Shown here: positions 53,945-62,941 of the stretch, piece after piece
How the letters are laid out: each line of letters opens with the position of its first letter
Numbering within the stretch: position 1 is the first letter of the stretch
Assembly (NCBI GenBank): GCA_020635015.1
Contig: JACKAP010000007.1
Location: 1-64,000, forward strand
Source of the DNA: Calditrichia bacterium
GTDB taxonomy: Bacteria; Calditrichota; Calditrichia; RBG-13-44-9; J075
Length of the DNA stretch: 64,000 nucleotides
Direction of reading: 5' to 3'
The notes under the pieces: generated by a model
Database searches by the model: none
The model's input: the letters and a program-made list of their open reading frames with translations, nothing else
Told to the model about the DNA's origin: nothing
Program-made: the position numbers and the translations under genes

Positions 53945-54727
53945 TTAAATCAGTTCTGGTAGGCGCTCGCTCAGGGCGGGCAGGTTGAGGCGGGGATCGA
54001 TCATCCGCTGATCGTAGACGAAGTCATCGGTTGAAACAATATCCCACCGATTGCCATGCCGTTGATTCAGCGCCGTGGCGATCTCAAAAAAATTCCAGCG
54101 GCGGTTGGAATCGGCCTGGTACAGCCCGGGGGGCATGCCGGCGACCTTTGCCAGTGCGGCGGCGGTGTCGGGCAAAAAAGAGCAGGCAGGATACCAGCGG
54201 GCGCTGGCGGCGATCTTCCCGTCTTCACGCATCTTCTGTTCAAAAAAATCAATCATGTTATTCGATCCCGGTGCCTCCCCGATCTGCCAGCCCAGCCGCA
54301 GCACCCGGGCATCGGGATTCTGATAGCATACCCGCTCCTCCGCCCGGCGCTTCTCATAAGCATATCCTTCCCGGGCATCCGGCGGAGAATCGATCCTGAA
54401 CGGCCCCGGCGCGTTATCGGAAAACACCATCACGGTGCTGGTGAAGACGAAGACAATCCCCAGCATGCGGCAGATCCAGGCCAGTTCGCTGCTCCAATGA
54501 TAGTTCACCAGCCAGGACTCATTCTCCCGCCCGGTATTTTGCGAGGCGATCGCCAGATGAAACAGCACCTCCGGCTGCACCTGGCGCACAAAAGCCTCCA
54601 TCGCATGGTAATCATCAACCGGCACCTCTCCACGGTCCCAGGCAACCACCTCTGCTCCCCGCGAGGTCAGATGCTTCCGCAAAACCGTTCCCACGGTCCC
54701 ATTCGCCCCGGTCATCAACACTTTCAT
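53945..54727 (-). CDS. RmlD-like NAD(P)-dependent sugar reductase/epimerase
   Basis: Protein of 260 residues from ATG 54727 (GAGGTGG upstream). It has the short-chain fold TGANGTVGTVLRKHL, an FTSTVMVFS segment followed by GYAYEKRRAEE (Y-x-x-x-K catalytic pair), and LRLGWQIGEAPGSNNMIDFF. It resembles dTDP-4-dehydrorhamnose reductase and related NAD-dependent epimerases. The sugar is not known. It lies apart from the other envelope genes. Confidence 0.85.
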   Translation of the reverse strand: MKVLMTGANGTVGTVLRKHLTSRGAEVVAWDRGEVPVDDYHAMEAFVRQVQPEVLFHLAIASQNTGRENESWLVNYHWSSELAWICRMLGIVFVFTSTVMVFSDNAPGPFRIDSPPDAREGYAYEKRRAEERVCYQNPDARVLRLGWQIGEAPGSNNMIDFFEQKMREDGKIAASARWYPACSFLPDTAAALAKVAGMPPGLYQADSNRRWNFFEIATALNQRHGNRWDIVSTDDFVYDQRMIDPRLNLPALSERLPELI

Positions 54728-54751
54728 AAGCCACCTCACATATATTTAAAA

Positions 54752-54912
54752 AAATCGCTCATACTGAGGGCTGTGTAATGCTGAGAACTTTTGCATGGGG
54801 CATGGCGCATGGTGTATTACAGTGCGAGTGTCGGAACATGCGCTTATACATCACGGCGCCATGCCCCATGCCCCATGCCCCATGCAATAAAATTTTACAC
54901 TGTGCTCAGTAT
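54752..54912. mobile_element. GCATGGGGC-armed TIR element (copy C)
   Basis: About 161 bp. Left end AAATCGCTCATACTGAG, right end CTCAGTAT then eroded. Inner arms TTTTGCATGGGGC and GCCCCATGC; core GGTGTATTACAGTGCGAGTGT. The next copy follows 62 bp later. Non-coding. Confidence 0.85.
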
Positions 54913-54974
54913 AACTAAAAAAAGAAATTGAGCCATTGGATATTACGCAATTTACCGTAAATTCACACGTTTAT

Positions 54975-55144
54975 AAATCGCTCATACTGAGGACTGTATA
55001 ATGCGGAGCATTTTTGCATGGGGCAAGGCGCATGGGGCATGGTGTATTACAGTGCGGGTGTCGGAACCTGCGCTTGCATATTACGGCGCCATGCACCTTG
55101 CCCCATGCGATAAAACGTTACACGATGCTCAGTATGAGCGATTT
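54975..55144. mobile_element. GCATGGGGC-armed TIR element (copy D, best preserved)
   Basis: 170 bp. Perfect 17-bp terminal inverted repeats AAATCGCTCATACTGAG / CTCAGTATGAGCGATTT, nested arms TTTTGCATGGGGC and GCCCCATGC, and a core with GTATTACAGTGCGGGTGTCG. No reading frame of note. It lies just before mscL and would change its promoter or leader. This is the reference copy for the family. Confidence 0.9.
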
Positions 55145-55206
55145 CAAATCCACCACGCATATAATCATAACTCAATATCCCATTCATTAAACAGGAGAAG
55201 CTTTTC

Positions 55207-55605
55207 ATGAGCATGATGAAAGAGTTCAAGGATTTTGCGGTAAAAGGCAATGTGATGGATATGGCCATCGGTATCATCATCGGCGCGGCGTTCGGGAAGA
55301 TCGTCTCCTCGTTCGTCAACGATATTTTGATGCCCCCGCTTGGTTTGCTGCTCGGAAATGTGGATTTTTCCGACCTCGCCGTCACCCTGAAGGAAGCGGC
55401 CGGGGATGCGCCGGCGGTATTGTGGAAGTACGGCGCCTTCATTCAGACGGTGGTCGACTTTGTCATTATCGCCTTTGCGATCTTTATGATGGTCAGATGG
55501 ATCAACAGTCTGAAGAAGAAAGAAGAAGCTGCTCCGGCTGCTCCGCCTGCACCTTCCAAGCAGGAAGTGCTGCTGGGTGAGATCCGCGACTTGCTGAAGA
55601 AGTAA
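55207..55605 (+). CDS. mscL: large-conductance mechanosensitive channel
   Basis: Protein of 132 residues with the MscL start MKEFKDFAVKGNVMDMAIGIIIGAAFGKIVSSFVNDILMPP, second helix TVVDFVIIAFAIFMMVRWIN, and the C-terminal helix (EVLLGEIRDLLKK). It opens on membrane tension to release osmolytes after osmotic downshift. AGGAGAAG ribosome site. Normal length. Confidence 0.96.
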   Translation: MSMMKEFKDFAVKGNVMDMAIGIIIGAAFGKIVSSFVNDILMPPLGLLLGNVDFSDLAVTLKEAAGDAPAVLWKYGAFIQTVVDFVIIAFAIFMMVRWINSLKKKEEAAPAAPPAPSKQEVLLGEIRDLLKK

Positions 55606-55613
55606 CGATCTGC

Positions 55614-55666
55614 TATATGGGGGGCATGTGGGAAAAAACGGCGTTTTCCCACATGCCCCCCATATA
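55614..55666. terminator. perfect 23-bp hairpin after mscL
   Basis: TATATGGGGGGCATGTGGG with AAAA pairs perfectly with TTTT and CCCACATGCCCCCCATATA across a 7-nt loop. It begins 8 nt after the mscL stop. There is no long T run, so it may act as a bidirectional terminator or RNA-stabilising hairpin. Confidence 0.7.
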
Positions 55667-55760
55667 CAAAGATCATTTTATGACCGGATATCGGTTGTAT
55701 CCGGTCATTTTGATTGGTAGCATCTTAAATGCGAGGGATAAATCGCGCTTTGTAAAAGTA

Positions 55761-55821
55761 CAGATTCCTCACTTCGTTCGGAATGACGACGCCTGTCATT
55801 CCGAACGAAGTGAGGAATCTG
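55761..55821. repeat. near-perfect inverted repeat CAGATTCCTCACTTCGTTCG
   Basis: CAGATTCCTCACTTCGTTCG pairs with CGAACGAAGTGAGGAATCTG around GAATGAC / GTCATTC. Cleanest copy of the family at 8402 and 38047. Present in the 257-bp region between mscL and the dipeptidase. Confidence 0.85.
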
Positions 55822-55862
55822 TTCGCAGGCAATCTTAAACTGTCCACCTACATTCAAAACAA

Positions 55863-56867
55863 ATGCCATCAACCAAGTCGTACCCGATCTATGATTTGCA
55901 CTGCGACCTGCCCAGCTACCTGGCGCGCTATAAACATGCCGATCCGCTGGACGGCGAGGCGATCGGCTGCGCAGTGCCGCATCTGAGACAGGGCAACGTA
56001 CAGTTGCAGGTGATGGTGCTCTTTACCCCGGACATCCCGGACAGCGCCGCTTTCGGTTTGCAGCAAGCCCGGGCGTACCGGAAACTGCTGACGGATCATC
56101 CGGCCCATTTTCAGGCGCTGTTCGACTCCGCCGGGCAGGCGGATTTGACACCATCCGCAACAGTAAAAGCGGTGGCAGCGATTGAAAGCGCCAATGGGTT
56201 TTGCAATTCCGCAGACTCGCTGGCAGAAGCTTTCCGCAAGCTGGAAGCGATTTCCGCCCTGACCGGGCCGCTGCTCTACATCAGCCTGACCCATTCATAC
56301 GAAAACCGTTTCGGGGGGCCAAGCGGCAGCAAAGTCGGGCTGAAAGCCGATGGCGAGGAACTGCTGGAATATCTCGACGGGCGCAAGACCGCGATAGATC
56401 TGTCCCATGCCAGCGACGCCCAGGGGCGCGACATCCTCAACTATATCGACCGCCGCGCCCTGGATATTCCGGTGATCGCCAGTCACTCCAACTACCGTCC
56501 GGTGTGGGACCATCCGCGCAATCTTCCGGAAGATCTGGCCGATGCAATCATCACCCGCCGGGGCCTGATCGGGGTCAACTTCCTGCGCCGGTTCCTGCAC
56601 GACGAAAATTCCGCTGCGATCCGCGATCACCTCCAATACGCCCTGGCGCGGGGCGGGGAAGATGCCGTCGCCTTCGGAGCGGATTATTTCTATGAGCCGG
56701 AGGTGCCTGATCCGGATTACCAGCCGCTTTACTGGCCGGAGCACCGCAATGCCAGCCGCTACCCGGCAATAGTGCAAGCTCTGCGGGCGGCTTTCTCTAA
56801 GGCCCAACTGGAGAAATTGTGTTACCGCAATGCCGCTAACTTCATCCAACGTATATGGGGGGAATAA
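55863..56867 (+). CDS. membrane dipeptidase family (M19) zinc hydrolase
   Basis: Protein of 334 residues of the M19 amidohydrolase family. Metal ligands are visible: YDLHCDLP (His/Asp), AIESANG (bridging Glu), DLSHAS and ASHSNYRPVW (His pair), and GADYF (Asp). No signal peptide is visible. It hydrolyses dipeptides or related amides. One base separates it from the next gene, so it is the first gene of a two-gene operon. Confidence 0.92.
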   Translation: MPSTKSYPIYDLHCDLPSYLARYKHADPLDGEAIGCAVPHLRQGNVQLQVMVLFTPDIPDSAAFGLQQARAYRKLLTDHPAHFQALFDSAGQADLTPSATVKAVAAIESANGFCNSADSLAEAFRKLEAISALTGPLLYISLTHSYENRFGGPSGSKVGLKADGEELLEYLDGRKTAIDLSHASDAQGRDILNYIDRRALDIPVIASHSNYRPVWDHPRNLPEDLADAIITRRGLIGVNFLRRFLHDENSAAIRDHLQYALARGGEDAVAFGADYFYEPEVPDPDYQPLYWPEHRNASRYPAIVQALRAAFSKAQLEKLCYRNAANFIQRIWGE

Positions 56868-56868
56868 A

Positions 56869-57576
56869 ATGACCCGACATCAAACTGCGAGGATTATCCT
56901 GATGTTTTTCTGGCTGAGTTTCTTTCTGCTCGCCGCCTGTCAACAGCATGATGATGATGGCGGACACGATGGACATGATCATGGCGCGCACCAACACGCC
57001 AATGATCACATGCACCAAACGCCCTTTGACAGCCTGGTGGAGCGCTTCAACAATCCGGAGCGCGACGCCTGGCAGAAGCCGGACTGGGTAATCGGGTTGA
57101 TGGGCGATCTGGAGGGCAAGACGGTGGTCGACATCGGCGCCGGGAGCGGCTATTTCAGCTTTCCGATTGCCGCCAAAGGGGCGCGGGTGCTGGCGCTGGA
57201 CATCAATCAGCGCTTTCTCGATTACATCAAGCAAAAACGCGACGCCATGAGCGAGAAGCCGGCGATTGAGACCCGCCTGGTGCCGGAAGACAATCCCAAA
57301 CTGATGCCGGGGGAAGCGGATGATGTGATCATCGTGAACACCTACCACCACATCGGCAACCGCCCGGACTATTTTCACAAGGTAAAAACCGGTCTCAAAC
57401 CCGGCGGCGCGCTGCTGGTAATCGATTATAAAAAAGAAGAGCTGCCCCACGGCCCGCCGCTGGAAATGAAACTCGCCCCGGAAGCCGTGGTCAGCGAACT
57501 GCAGCAGGCCGGCTTCACGGAAATTTCGGTGGATGAAGAGAGTTTGGAATATCAGTATGTGGTGATGGCGCGGTGA
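56869..57576 (+). CDS. lipoprotein SAM-dependent methyltransferase with His-rich linker
   Basis: Protein of 235 residues from ATG 56869 (GGGGGGA upstream). It has a lipoprotein signal IILMFFWLSFFLLAAC (Cys near residue 24), then a His/Asp-rich stretch (DDDGGHDGHDHGAHQHANDH), then a class I methyltransferase (GKTVVDIGAGSGYFSFPIA; VIIVNTYHH near motif IV). That it should be exported is striking, because SAM is thought to be cytoplasmic. The His-rich segment may bind metal. It overlaps the operon with the dipeptidase. Substrate unknown. Confidence 0.84.
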   Translation: MTRHQTARIILMFFWLSFFLLAACQQHDDDGGHDGHDHGAHQHANDHMHQTPFDSLVERFNNPERDAWQKPDWVIGLMGDLEGKTVVDIGAGSGYFSFPIAAKGARVLALDINQRFLDYIKQKRDAMSEKPAIETRLVPEDNPKLMPGEADDVIIVNTYHHIGNRPDYFHKVKTGLKPGGALLVIDYKKEELPHGPPLEMKLAPEAVVSELQQAGFTEISVDEESLEYQYVVMAR

Positions 57577-57676
57577 ATGAGTGAATGGGTAAATGGGTGA
57601 ATGTGATGATGAGTTAATGGGGCAATGCCTTGATATCGATGTCCGTTTTTACCCATCAACCCATTCACCCATCCAC
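57573..57676. repeat. inverted repeat, GAATGGGT family
   Basis: GTGAATGAGTGAATGGGT overlaps the methyltransferase stop, and ACCCATCAACCCATTCACCC faces it. The inner TTGATATCGATGTCCGTTTTT is almost the same as at 7552-7575, so the two are clear family members. Confidence 0.8.
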
Positions 57677-57707
57677 GCCGTTATTTTTCCACCGGTAACT
57701 CCCTACA

Positions 57708-58925
57708 TTATTCATCCTCCATCCTTGCAAACTCAACTCTCATCACCTCCGCCGGCGCCCGGTAGCGGAAAGGCGCCAGGGTCAGACCGACCCCATTGGT
57801 CACCAGCACCGCCATCCGCCCAAATTGGTAGCGTCCGCTGTAGAATTGGTTTTCCAGCCGGGTCGGGGTAAGGGTCAGGCCAAAGGGCCGGAACACCAAC
57901 TGGCCCCCGTGGGTATGCCCGGCCAGAAGCAGGTCGTACCCATATTCCTCCGCTAACCGCACCACCATTCCGGCCGGCTGGTGCACCAGCAAAATTCTCA
58001 GATCCGCCTCCGGCGCCCGCTCAAGTAATTCCCGCAAATCCGCTTCGGAAATGCGCCGGCTGTAGATGTAGGTCACACCGGTCACCAGGATGCGCTTTTC
58101 CCGGTAATCAATCAGTTGGTGGGCATTATCCAGGAAATCCCACCCGGCGTCGCGCAGGCCGCCGGCAATCCTTCCGGGATTGGCCCAGAAGTCATGATCA
58201 CCCAGGCAGGCGATCTTCCCCAGCGGCGCCTGATGCCGGCCCATCAGATCCAGCGCCGGATCAATGAAATCTTCGCCCGAGGTCACCAGGTCGCCTCCAA
58301 ACAGGATCAGATCGCCACCCGCCGCCGCGACCTGCTCCCGGTAATGCTGCAGCTTGGTTTCCCCGCTGTAACGGTCCACCTGGACATCCGACACAAAGGT
58401 GAGGCGCAGATCCGCCAATTCCGATGCAAGATTTTTTACGGGAATCTGATAAGGCCTAAGCTGCACCTGATAGCTGTCGCGATATACCCGGTAGACGGCA
58501 AAAATCGTAAAAAAGAGCACAATACCCAGCACAAAGGCGGACTTTAAACTCAGCCAGTTCTGCGGACGCCAGGCCGGGATCAATCGAAACAGGCCGCCCA
58601 GCAGATCCAGCCCAATCAGATAAAGCACGCTCTCCACCGCAATGACCAGTGCAAACCAGAACGGGAAATTAAGCCAGAAATCAGCGCTTTGCAGAGATGG
58701 CTGAAACAGTATCAGGCGGGAGAGTTCGCCGCTGCGGCTGCGGTAGAGAATCGCCAGCGGAAGCAGGTTGACAAACAGGATGCCAGCGACGGTAATACTG
58801 CGGGTCCAGCCGGGGGAAAATCCAAATAACTGGATCAGCGCCGAGCTAACCCTCCAGCCACAATAAAGATAAACCGGCAGCAGCACCGGAGCCATGCGTA
58901 AGATCATATTCAATTGCCAGGACAT
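57708..58925 (-). CDS. membrane metallophosphoesterase, YkuE-like, with altered motifs
   Basis: Protein of 405 residues from ATG 58925. Four or five N-terminal membrane helices (about residues 10-150) precede a calcineurin-like domain. The motifs are FVSDVQVDR, FGGDLVTSG, LGDHDFW and LLAGHTHGGQLV. In the family the first is D-x-H (here D-V-Q) and the third GNHD (here GDHD), so two metal or catalytic positions differ. It faces the periplasm or cytoplasm depending on topology. Phosphodiesterase substrate unknown; reduced activity is possible. Confidence 0.85.
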   Translation of the reverse strand: MSWQLNMILRMAPVLLPVYLYCGWRVSSALIQLFGFSPGWTRSITVAGILFVNLLPLAILYRSRSGELSRLILFQPSLQSADFWLNFPFWFALVIAVESVLYLIGLDLLGGLFRLIPAWRPQNWLSLKSAFVLGIVLFFTIFAVYRVYRDSYQVQLRPYQIPVKNLASELADLRLTFVSDVQVDRYSGETKLQHYREQVAAAGGDLILFGGDLVTSGEDFIDPALDLMGRHQAPLGKIACLGDHDFWANPGRIAGGLRDAGWDFLDNAHQLIDYREKRILVTGVTYIYSRRISEADLRELLERAPEADLRILLVHQPAGMVVRLAEEYGYDLLLAGHTHGGQLVFRPFGLTLTPTRLENQFYSGRYQFGRMAVLVTNGVGLTLAPFRYRAPAEVMRVEFARMEDE

Positions 58926-59048
58926 TTGCACTTACCTTTCGGGAAAAAATTTATCACTGGTTTCGCTGAATTTCCGCGGTAATATTTGAACTTTCCCCCT
59001 GCAGCGGGGTAAATGGGTAGAATACTTAACCACGGGACAAGCACACCC

Positions 59049-60251
59049 ATGACCAGGAATGTATATCGATTTAAGGGTAATTTTAAAAGCTTTTTATTTA
59101 TGCTGGCGGTGATGATCACCCTGGGCTTCCTCTATTACACCCAGGGGCTGGTCGAAAAACTGCAAAAGCAGTCGCGGCAGTTCCAGCAATTTAAGGTCAG
59201 CATCTTCGAGCAGAGCCTCAACAACGAGGAGATGACCGACCTGAGCTTTTTCTTCAACAACGTGATCCAGACCGCCGACTACCCGATTATCACCACCGAT
59301 CCCGATACCAACCCGCAATTCTGGCGCAATGTGGGCATCCCGGAGATGAGCAGCCGCCCCCCCGGAGCGGATACCCTGGCGCTGCTCCGGAAAATGGTGA
59401 CAGAATTTGACGCGATCAACTCTCCGATCTCGATCAATTACCAGGGCAGCGTGCTTGGCTACTACCACTACGGCGAATCGGATATGATCCGCCAACTGCG
59501 CTGGCTGCCGGTAGTGGAGATCATCGTGGTGGCGATGTTCATTCTGATCGGCTATGCCGGATTTAACTCCATCAAGAAAAGTGAGGAGCGCTTCATCTGG
59601 GTGGGGATGGCCAAGGAGACCGCCCATCAACTGGGAACCCCGCTTTCTTCGCAGATCGGCTGGCTGGAGTACCTGAAGGTATCGCCGGAACAGCTGCCGG
59701 CGGTAATACCGGAACTGGAGAAGGACCTGATACGGCTGCAGAACATCACCAACCGTTTTTCCCAGATCGGTTCCCTGCCGGACATGAAGCCGGAAAACCT
59801 GAACGAGATCATCCACCAGACCGTGCAATACTTCCGCAGCCGCATTCCCCAGAAAAACGGCAACACCCGTTTGGAGATGCTGCTCCCGGAAGGCGCGCTC
59901 CGGGTCAAGCTCAATGAATCACTGTTTTCCTGGGTGCTGGAGAACCTGATCAAGAACGGCCTGGATGCCATGGAGAACAAGGGCGGCAGCATCACGATCG
60001 AGGCCGGGACGATGCACCACTCCCAGGTTTACATTGATGTGAAGGATACCGGCAAGGGAATTGAAAAGAAAGACAAAAAAAACATCTTCAAACCGGGCTT
60101 CAGTACCAAAAAGCGCGGTTGGGGGCTCGGTTTAAGCCTGGCCAAACGAATCGTAGAAGAATATCATGGCGGCAGACTGCTCCTGAAAGAATCGCACCAG
60201 GGTGAAGGGTCCACTTTCCGGATCATCCTCAACGGCATCAGCGAAGGTTAA
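59049..60251 (+). CDS. sensor histidine kinase
   Basis: Protein of 400 residues from ATG 59049. Two membrane helices (about 18-35 and 158-175) bound a periplasmic sensor of about 120 residues. There is no recognisable HAMP. The H-box is KETAHQLGTPLSSQ (His193), a Cytophaga/Chlorobi-type variant; the N-box is ENLIKNGLDAM, then DTGKGI and GWGLGLSLAKRI. It phosphorylates an unseen response regulator. It heads a sensory cluster with a YfiR-like protein and two more kinases. Confidence 0.9.
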   Translation: MTRNVYRFKGNFKSFLFMLAVMITLGFLYYTQGLVEKLQKQSRQFQQFKVSIFEQSLNNEEMTDLSFFFNNVIQTADYPIITTDPDTNPQFWRNVGIPEMSSRPPGADTLALLRKMVTEFDAINSPISINYQGSVLGYYHYGESDMIRQLRWLPVVEIIVVAMFILIGYAGFNSIKKSEERFIWVGMAKETAHQLGTPLSSQIGWLEYLKVSPEQLPAVIPELEKDLIRLQNITNRFSQIGSLPDMKPENLNEIIHQTVQYFRSRIPQKNGNTRLEMLLPEGALRVKLNESLFSWVLENLIKNGLDAMENKGGSITIEAGTMHHSQVYIDVKDTGKGIEKKDKKNIFKPGFSTKKRGWGLGLSLAKRIVEEYHGGRLLLKESHQGEGSTFRIILNGISEG

Positions 60252-60372
60252 TTTCCCCGGTTGAGATATTTTCCTTTCTATTCTTGACTGAAATGCTTAA
60301 AATTTAACGGTATGGGAGGTTAACAGTATCCAGGAACGGGCATGAAGACCACCACCAAACGCCCAACGGTCT

Positions 60373-60942
60373 ATGCGCATCCAATTTCTTTTGCCGCTAT
60401 TGATGCTGACGATGTTCACCAATAAGCCGGCACACCCACAAATCCACCCCCCAGAATTGCTCCGGGTAGAAGTGTTGTTGAAGCTCCTTTCGCTAAACCA
60501 GGGCATAGACATCGCTAACCTCGATTCCGTTACCATTGCGCTGGTCTACGACGCCGGCGATTCCACCGCCCGGCGCCAGACTGAATCCTACCGGCGCTGG
60601 TTCAGTGATTTTCCCAACCCGCCCTTCCGGGGTAAACCGCTGCGGATCCTGAGTTTCTCCAACCGGGCGCTGGCAGATATCAACTGGCCGGCCATCCAGG
60701 CGGTGGTCGTGCTGCCGGGACAGGCAAACCGGATCGACGCGATCCGGGAAAAATGCGCCGCCTTTAAAGTGCTTTCCATGACCACTGACTCTACCCTGGT
60801 ATCGCAGGGAATTGCCGCCGGCGTGACCATGAGCAGCAGCCAGAAACCGGAGATCTGGTTTAATGTAAAATCGCTGGAAGCCGGCGGCGGGATGTACCGG
60901 GTGGAAATTTTGCAATTGGCCAAACAGATCATTTGGGAATAA
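60373..60942 (+). CDS. YfiR-like periplasmic protein (DUF4154)
   Basis: Protein of 189 residues with a signal peptide (MRIQFLLPLLMLTMFTNKPAHPQ). The C-terminal part ends KPEIWFNVKSLEAGGGMYRVEILQLAKQI, the DUF4154/YfiR signature, and SVTIALVYD and ILSFSNRALADINW match its inner strands. In Pseudomonas, YfiR holds the periplasmic domain of the diguanylate cyclase YfiN inactive. Here it sits 10 nt before a sensor kinase with a periplasmic domain, so it may inhibit that kinase instead. Confidence 0.82.
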   Translation: MRIQFLLPLLMLTMFTNKPAHPQIHPPELLRVEVLLKLLSLNQGIDIANLDSVTIALVYDAGDSTARRQTESYRRWFSDFPNPPFRGKPLRILSFSNRALADINWPAIQAVVVLPGQANRIDAIREKCAAFKVLSMTTDSTLVSQGIAAGVTMSSSQKPEIWFNVKSLEAGGGMYRVEILQLAKQIIWE

Positions 60943-60952
60943 TGCGCGTTTT

Positions 60953-62914
60953 ATGAAAAAGATTGTCAACATATTTTCGATCAGCAGCAAGCTCTGGCTG
61001 CTTTCCGCCGGGATCTTTGCGCTGATTGCGGGCTATCAATATTATACCCTGCAACTGGTACAGGCCCAGTTTGAAAATGAGCTTTTTCATAAATCAGATG
61101 AACTGATCCGTCAGGTTAGCGCGGAATTGAGCACCGGCCTGTGGCTGCACCAGACGGATTACGTTGACCGGCATCTCAAAGCGCTGGAAAAGAAACCGGA
61201 TATCTCGTTCCTAACCCTGCTGGATTCCGGCTATACCGAACTCTACGGGTTTCGCTCGGATGCCTACCGCGCCCAGATTGACAGCTTCAAATATCAGCCG
61301 GTCGCCCGGCAGGATATCGCGGAACTGTTGCTGATCAAGCAGCCGGTCTTGTTCGACGGCATCGTGCTGGGATACTTGCTGAGCGGATTTAACCGTCAAT
61401 GGGTCCAACAGCGTTACGCCGAGAAGCGGCAGGAGTTGCTGGCCGCAACCGGCATCGCCGCACTGCTGCTGATGATAATGACCGGGTTTTTCTCTTATTT
61501 GATCACCCGCCCGATCCGCAAAGCGATTGCCGGATTGCAGCAGGCCGGCGAGGGTGGGGAGTCGCAGGATTTCCCCCTGCACACCCGGGGCAATGGGGAG
61601 ATTGCCCGGCTGATCGACGCCTTCCGCCGCTTTTCCGCACTCACTCACCGCCAACTCAGCGAAGCCACCGGCGCCCAGGATTACCTGGAGACGCTGTTTT
61701 CCCTCAGCCCCATTCCGGTGCTGATCACCGACAGCGCCGGGAAAATCGAACGTGCCAACCAAAGCGCCGTCACGCTGTTCCGGATACCGCTGCAACAATT
61801 GCAACAACGCCATCTGGAGGAGCTCTTCGGATCCAGCGATTATTACACCATGAAGAATCATATCGACAAATCCGAGGAAGATCTTCACGGGTACGTTACG
61901 GTCTACATCTCCGAGCAGGGCGAAAGAAGCGTGCTGGAATTGAACATCGCCCGCCTGGTCAATTCCGCTCAGAAGTCCAACAGCCTGATCTTGACGATCA
62001 TCGACGTCACTGAAAAGATCGAGACCCAGCAGGAAATCCAGGAACGTCAGGAGGATCTGGCCGGGATTCACCGCGAACTGGAAGCAAAGGATCGCCTGCT
62101 CCGGGATTACCAGGAGCAAATTCGCCGCCTGGAACAGAACGGCAGCCGCCTGCCGGCAGCAAGCGGTCAGGACCTCCAGGCGCAAAAACTGGAGAGTCTC
62201 GGGGAGATCGTTGGCGGGATTGCCCACGAATTTAATAACATCCTGGGCATCATGAATCCCAATATCGACCTGCTGCTCCTCCGCGCCAAATCCGATCCCG
62301 AAGTAGCGCGACGGCTGGCAGTGCTGCAAAAAGCCGCCGACCGGGCCGCGGCTCTGACCCGGCGGCTGATGCGCTTTTCCCGGAATCAGCCCCTTTCGGC
62401 AGCGCCGCTGACGGTCAACCACCTGCTGCTGCAGTTTCAGGAGACCATACAGCGCTCGATCGGCGACAAATACCAGCTTCGTATCCTGCTGACGCCGGAC
62501 CTCCCGGAGATCTATGCCGACAAGCAGCGCATCCGCCAAATGATCCTGAACCTGGCCCTCAATGCCCGTGATGCCATGCCGGAAGGAGGCATCATCACCA
62601 TTCGCACCGCGCAGCAGACCCTGGCCTCCCCGGACGACCCCGGCGCTCCGCAGGAAAATTTTCTGGAGATTACGGTATCGGATCAAGGTCGCGGTATTCC
62701 TGACGACTATTTATATAAAATATTCGACCCTTTTTTTACTACCAAAGCGGCAGGGGGAAAGCGCAGCGGGCTGGGTCTTTCGGAAGTATACGGAATTGTT
62801 AAAAGTCATAATGGTTTTATCACGGTGGAGACGGAGCTTAACCGAGGCAGTTCTTTTCATATTTACCTGAAATCCTACCAACCGGCAAAACAGCGGACGG
62901 CGCCGGCGGTATAA
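60953..62914 (+). CDS. PAS-containing sensor histidine kinase (first of two paralogues)
   Basis: Protein of 653 residues. An N-terminal helix (residues 12-30), a periplasmic sensor of about 130 residues (ALEKKPDISFLTLLDSGYTE, CHASE8-like), a second helix near 165-185, a HAMP-like RKAIAGLQQ, a PAS domain (ETLFSLSPIPVLITDSAGKIERANQSA), a coiled coil, the H-box GGIAHEFNNILG (His425) and an ATPase domain (NLALNARDAM, DQGRGIPDDYLYKIFDPFFTT). It follows the YfiR-like gene by 10 nt and is likely controlled by it. Confidence 0.92.
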   Translation: MKKIVNIFSISSKLWLLSAGIFALIAGYQYYTLQLVQAQFENELFHKSDELIRQVSAELSTGLWLHQTDYVDRHLKALEKKPDISFLTLLDSGYTELYGFRSDAYRAQIDSFKYQPVARQDIAELLLIKQPVLFDGIVLGYLLSGFNRQWVQQRYAEKRQELLAATGIAALLLMIMTGFFSYLITRPIRKAIAGLQQAGEGGESQDFPLHTRGNGEIARLIDAFRRFSALTHRQLSEATGAQDYLETLFSLSPIPVLITDSAGKIERANQSAVTLFRIPLQQLQQRHLEELFGSSDYYTMKNHIDKSEEDLHGYVTVYISEQGERSVLELNIARLVNSAQKSNSLILTIIDVTEKIETQQEIQERQEDLAGIHRELEAKDRLLRDYQEQIRRLEQNGSRLPAASGQDLQAQKLESLGEIVGGIAHEFNNILGIMNPNIDLLLLRAKSDPEVARRLAVLQKAADRAAALTRRLMRFSRNQPLSAAPLTVNHLLLQFQETIQRSIGDKYQLRILLTPDLPEIYADKQRIRQMILNLALNARDAMPEGGIITIRTAQQTLASPDDPGAPQENFLEITVSDQGRGIPDDYLYKIFDPFFTTKAAGGKRSGLGLSEVYGIVKSHNGFITVETELNRGSSFHIYLKSYQPAKQRTAPAV

Positions 62915-62941
62915 TCGAATAATGCGGGATTGCGATTGTTC

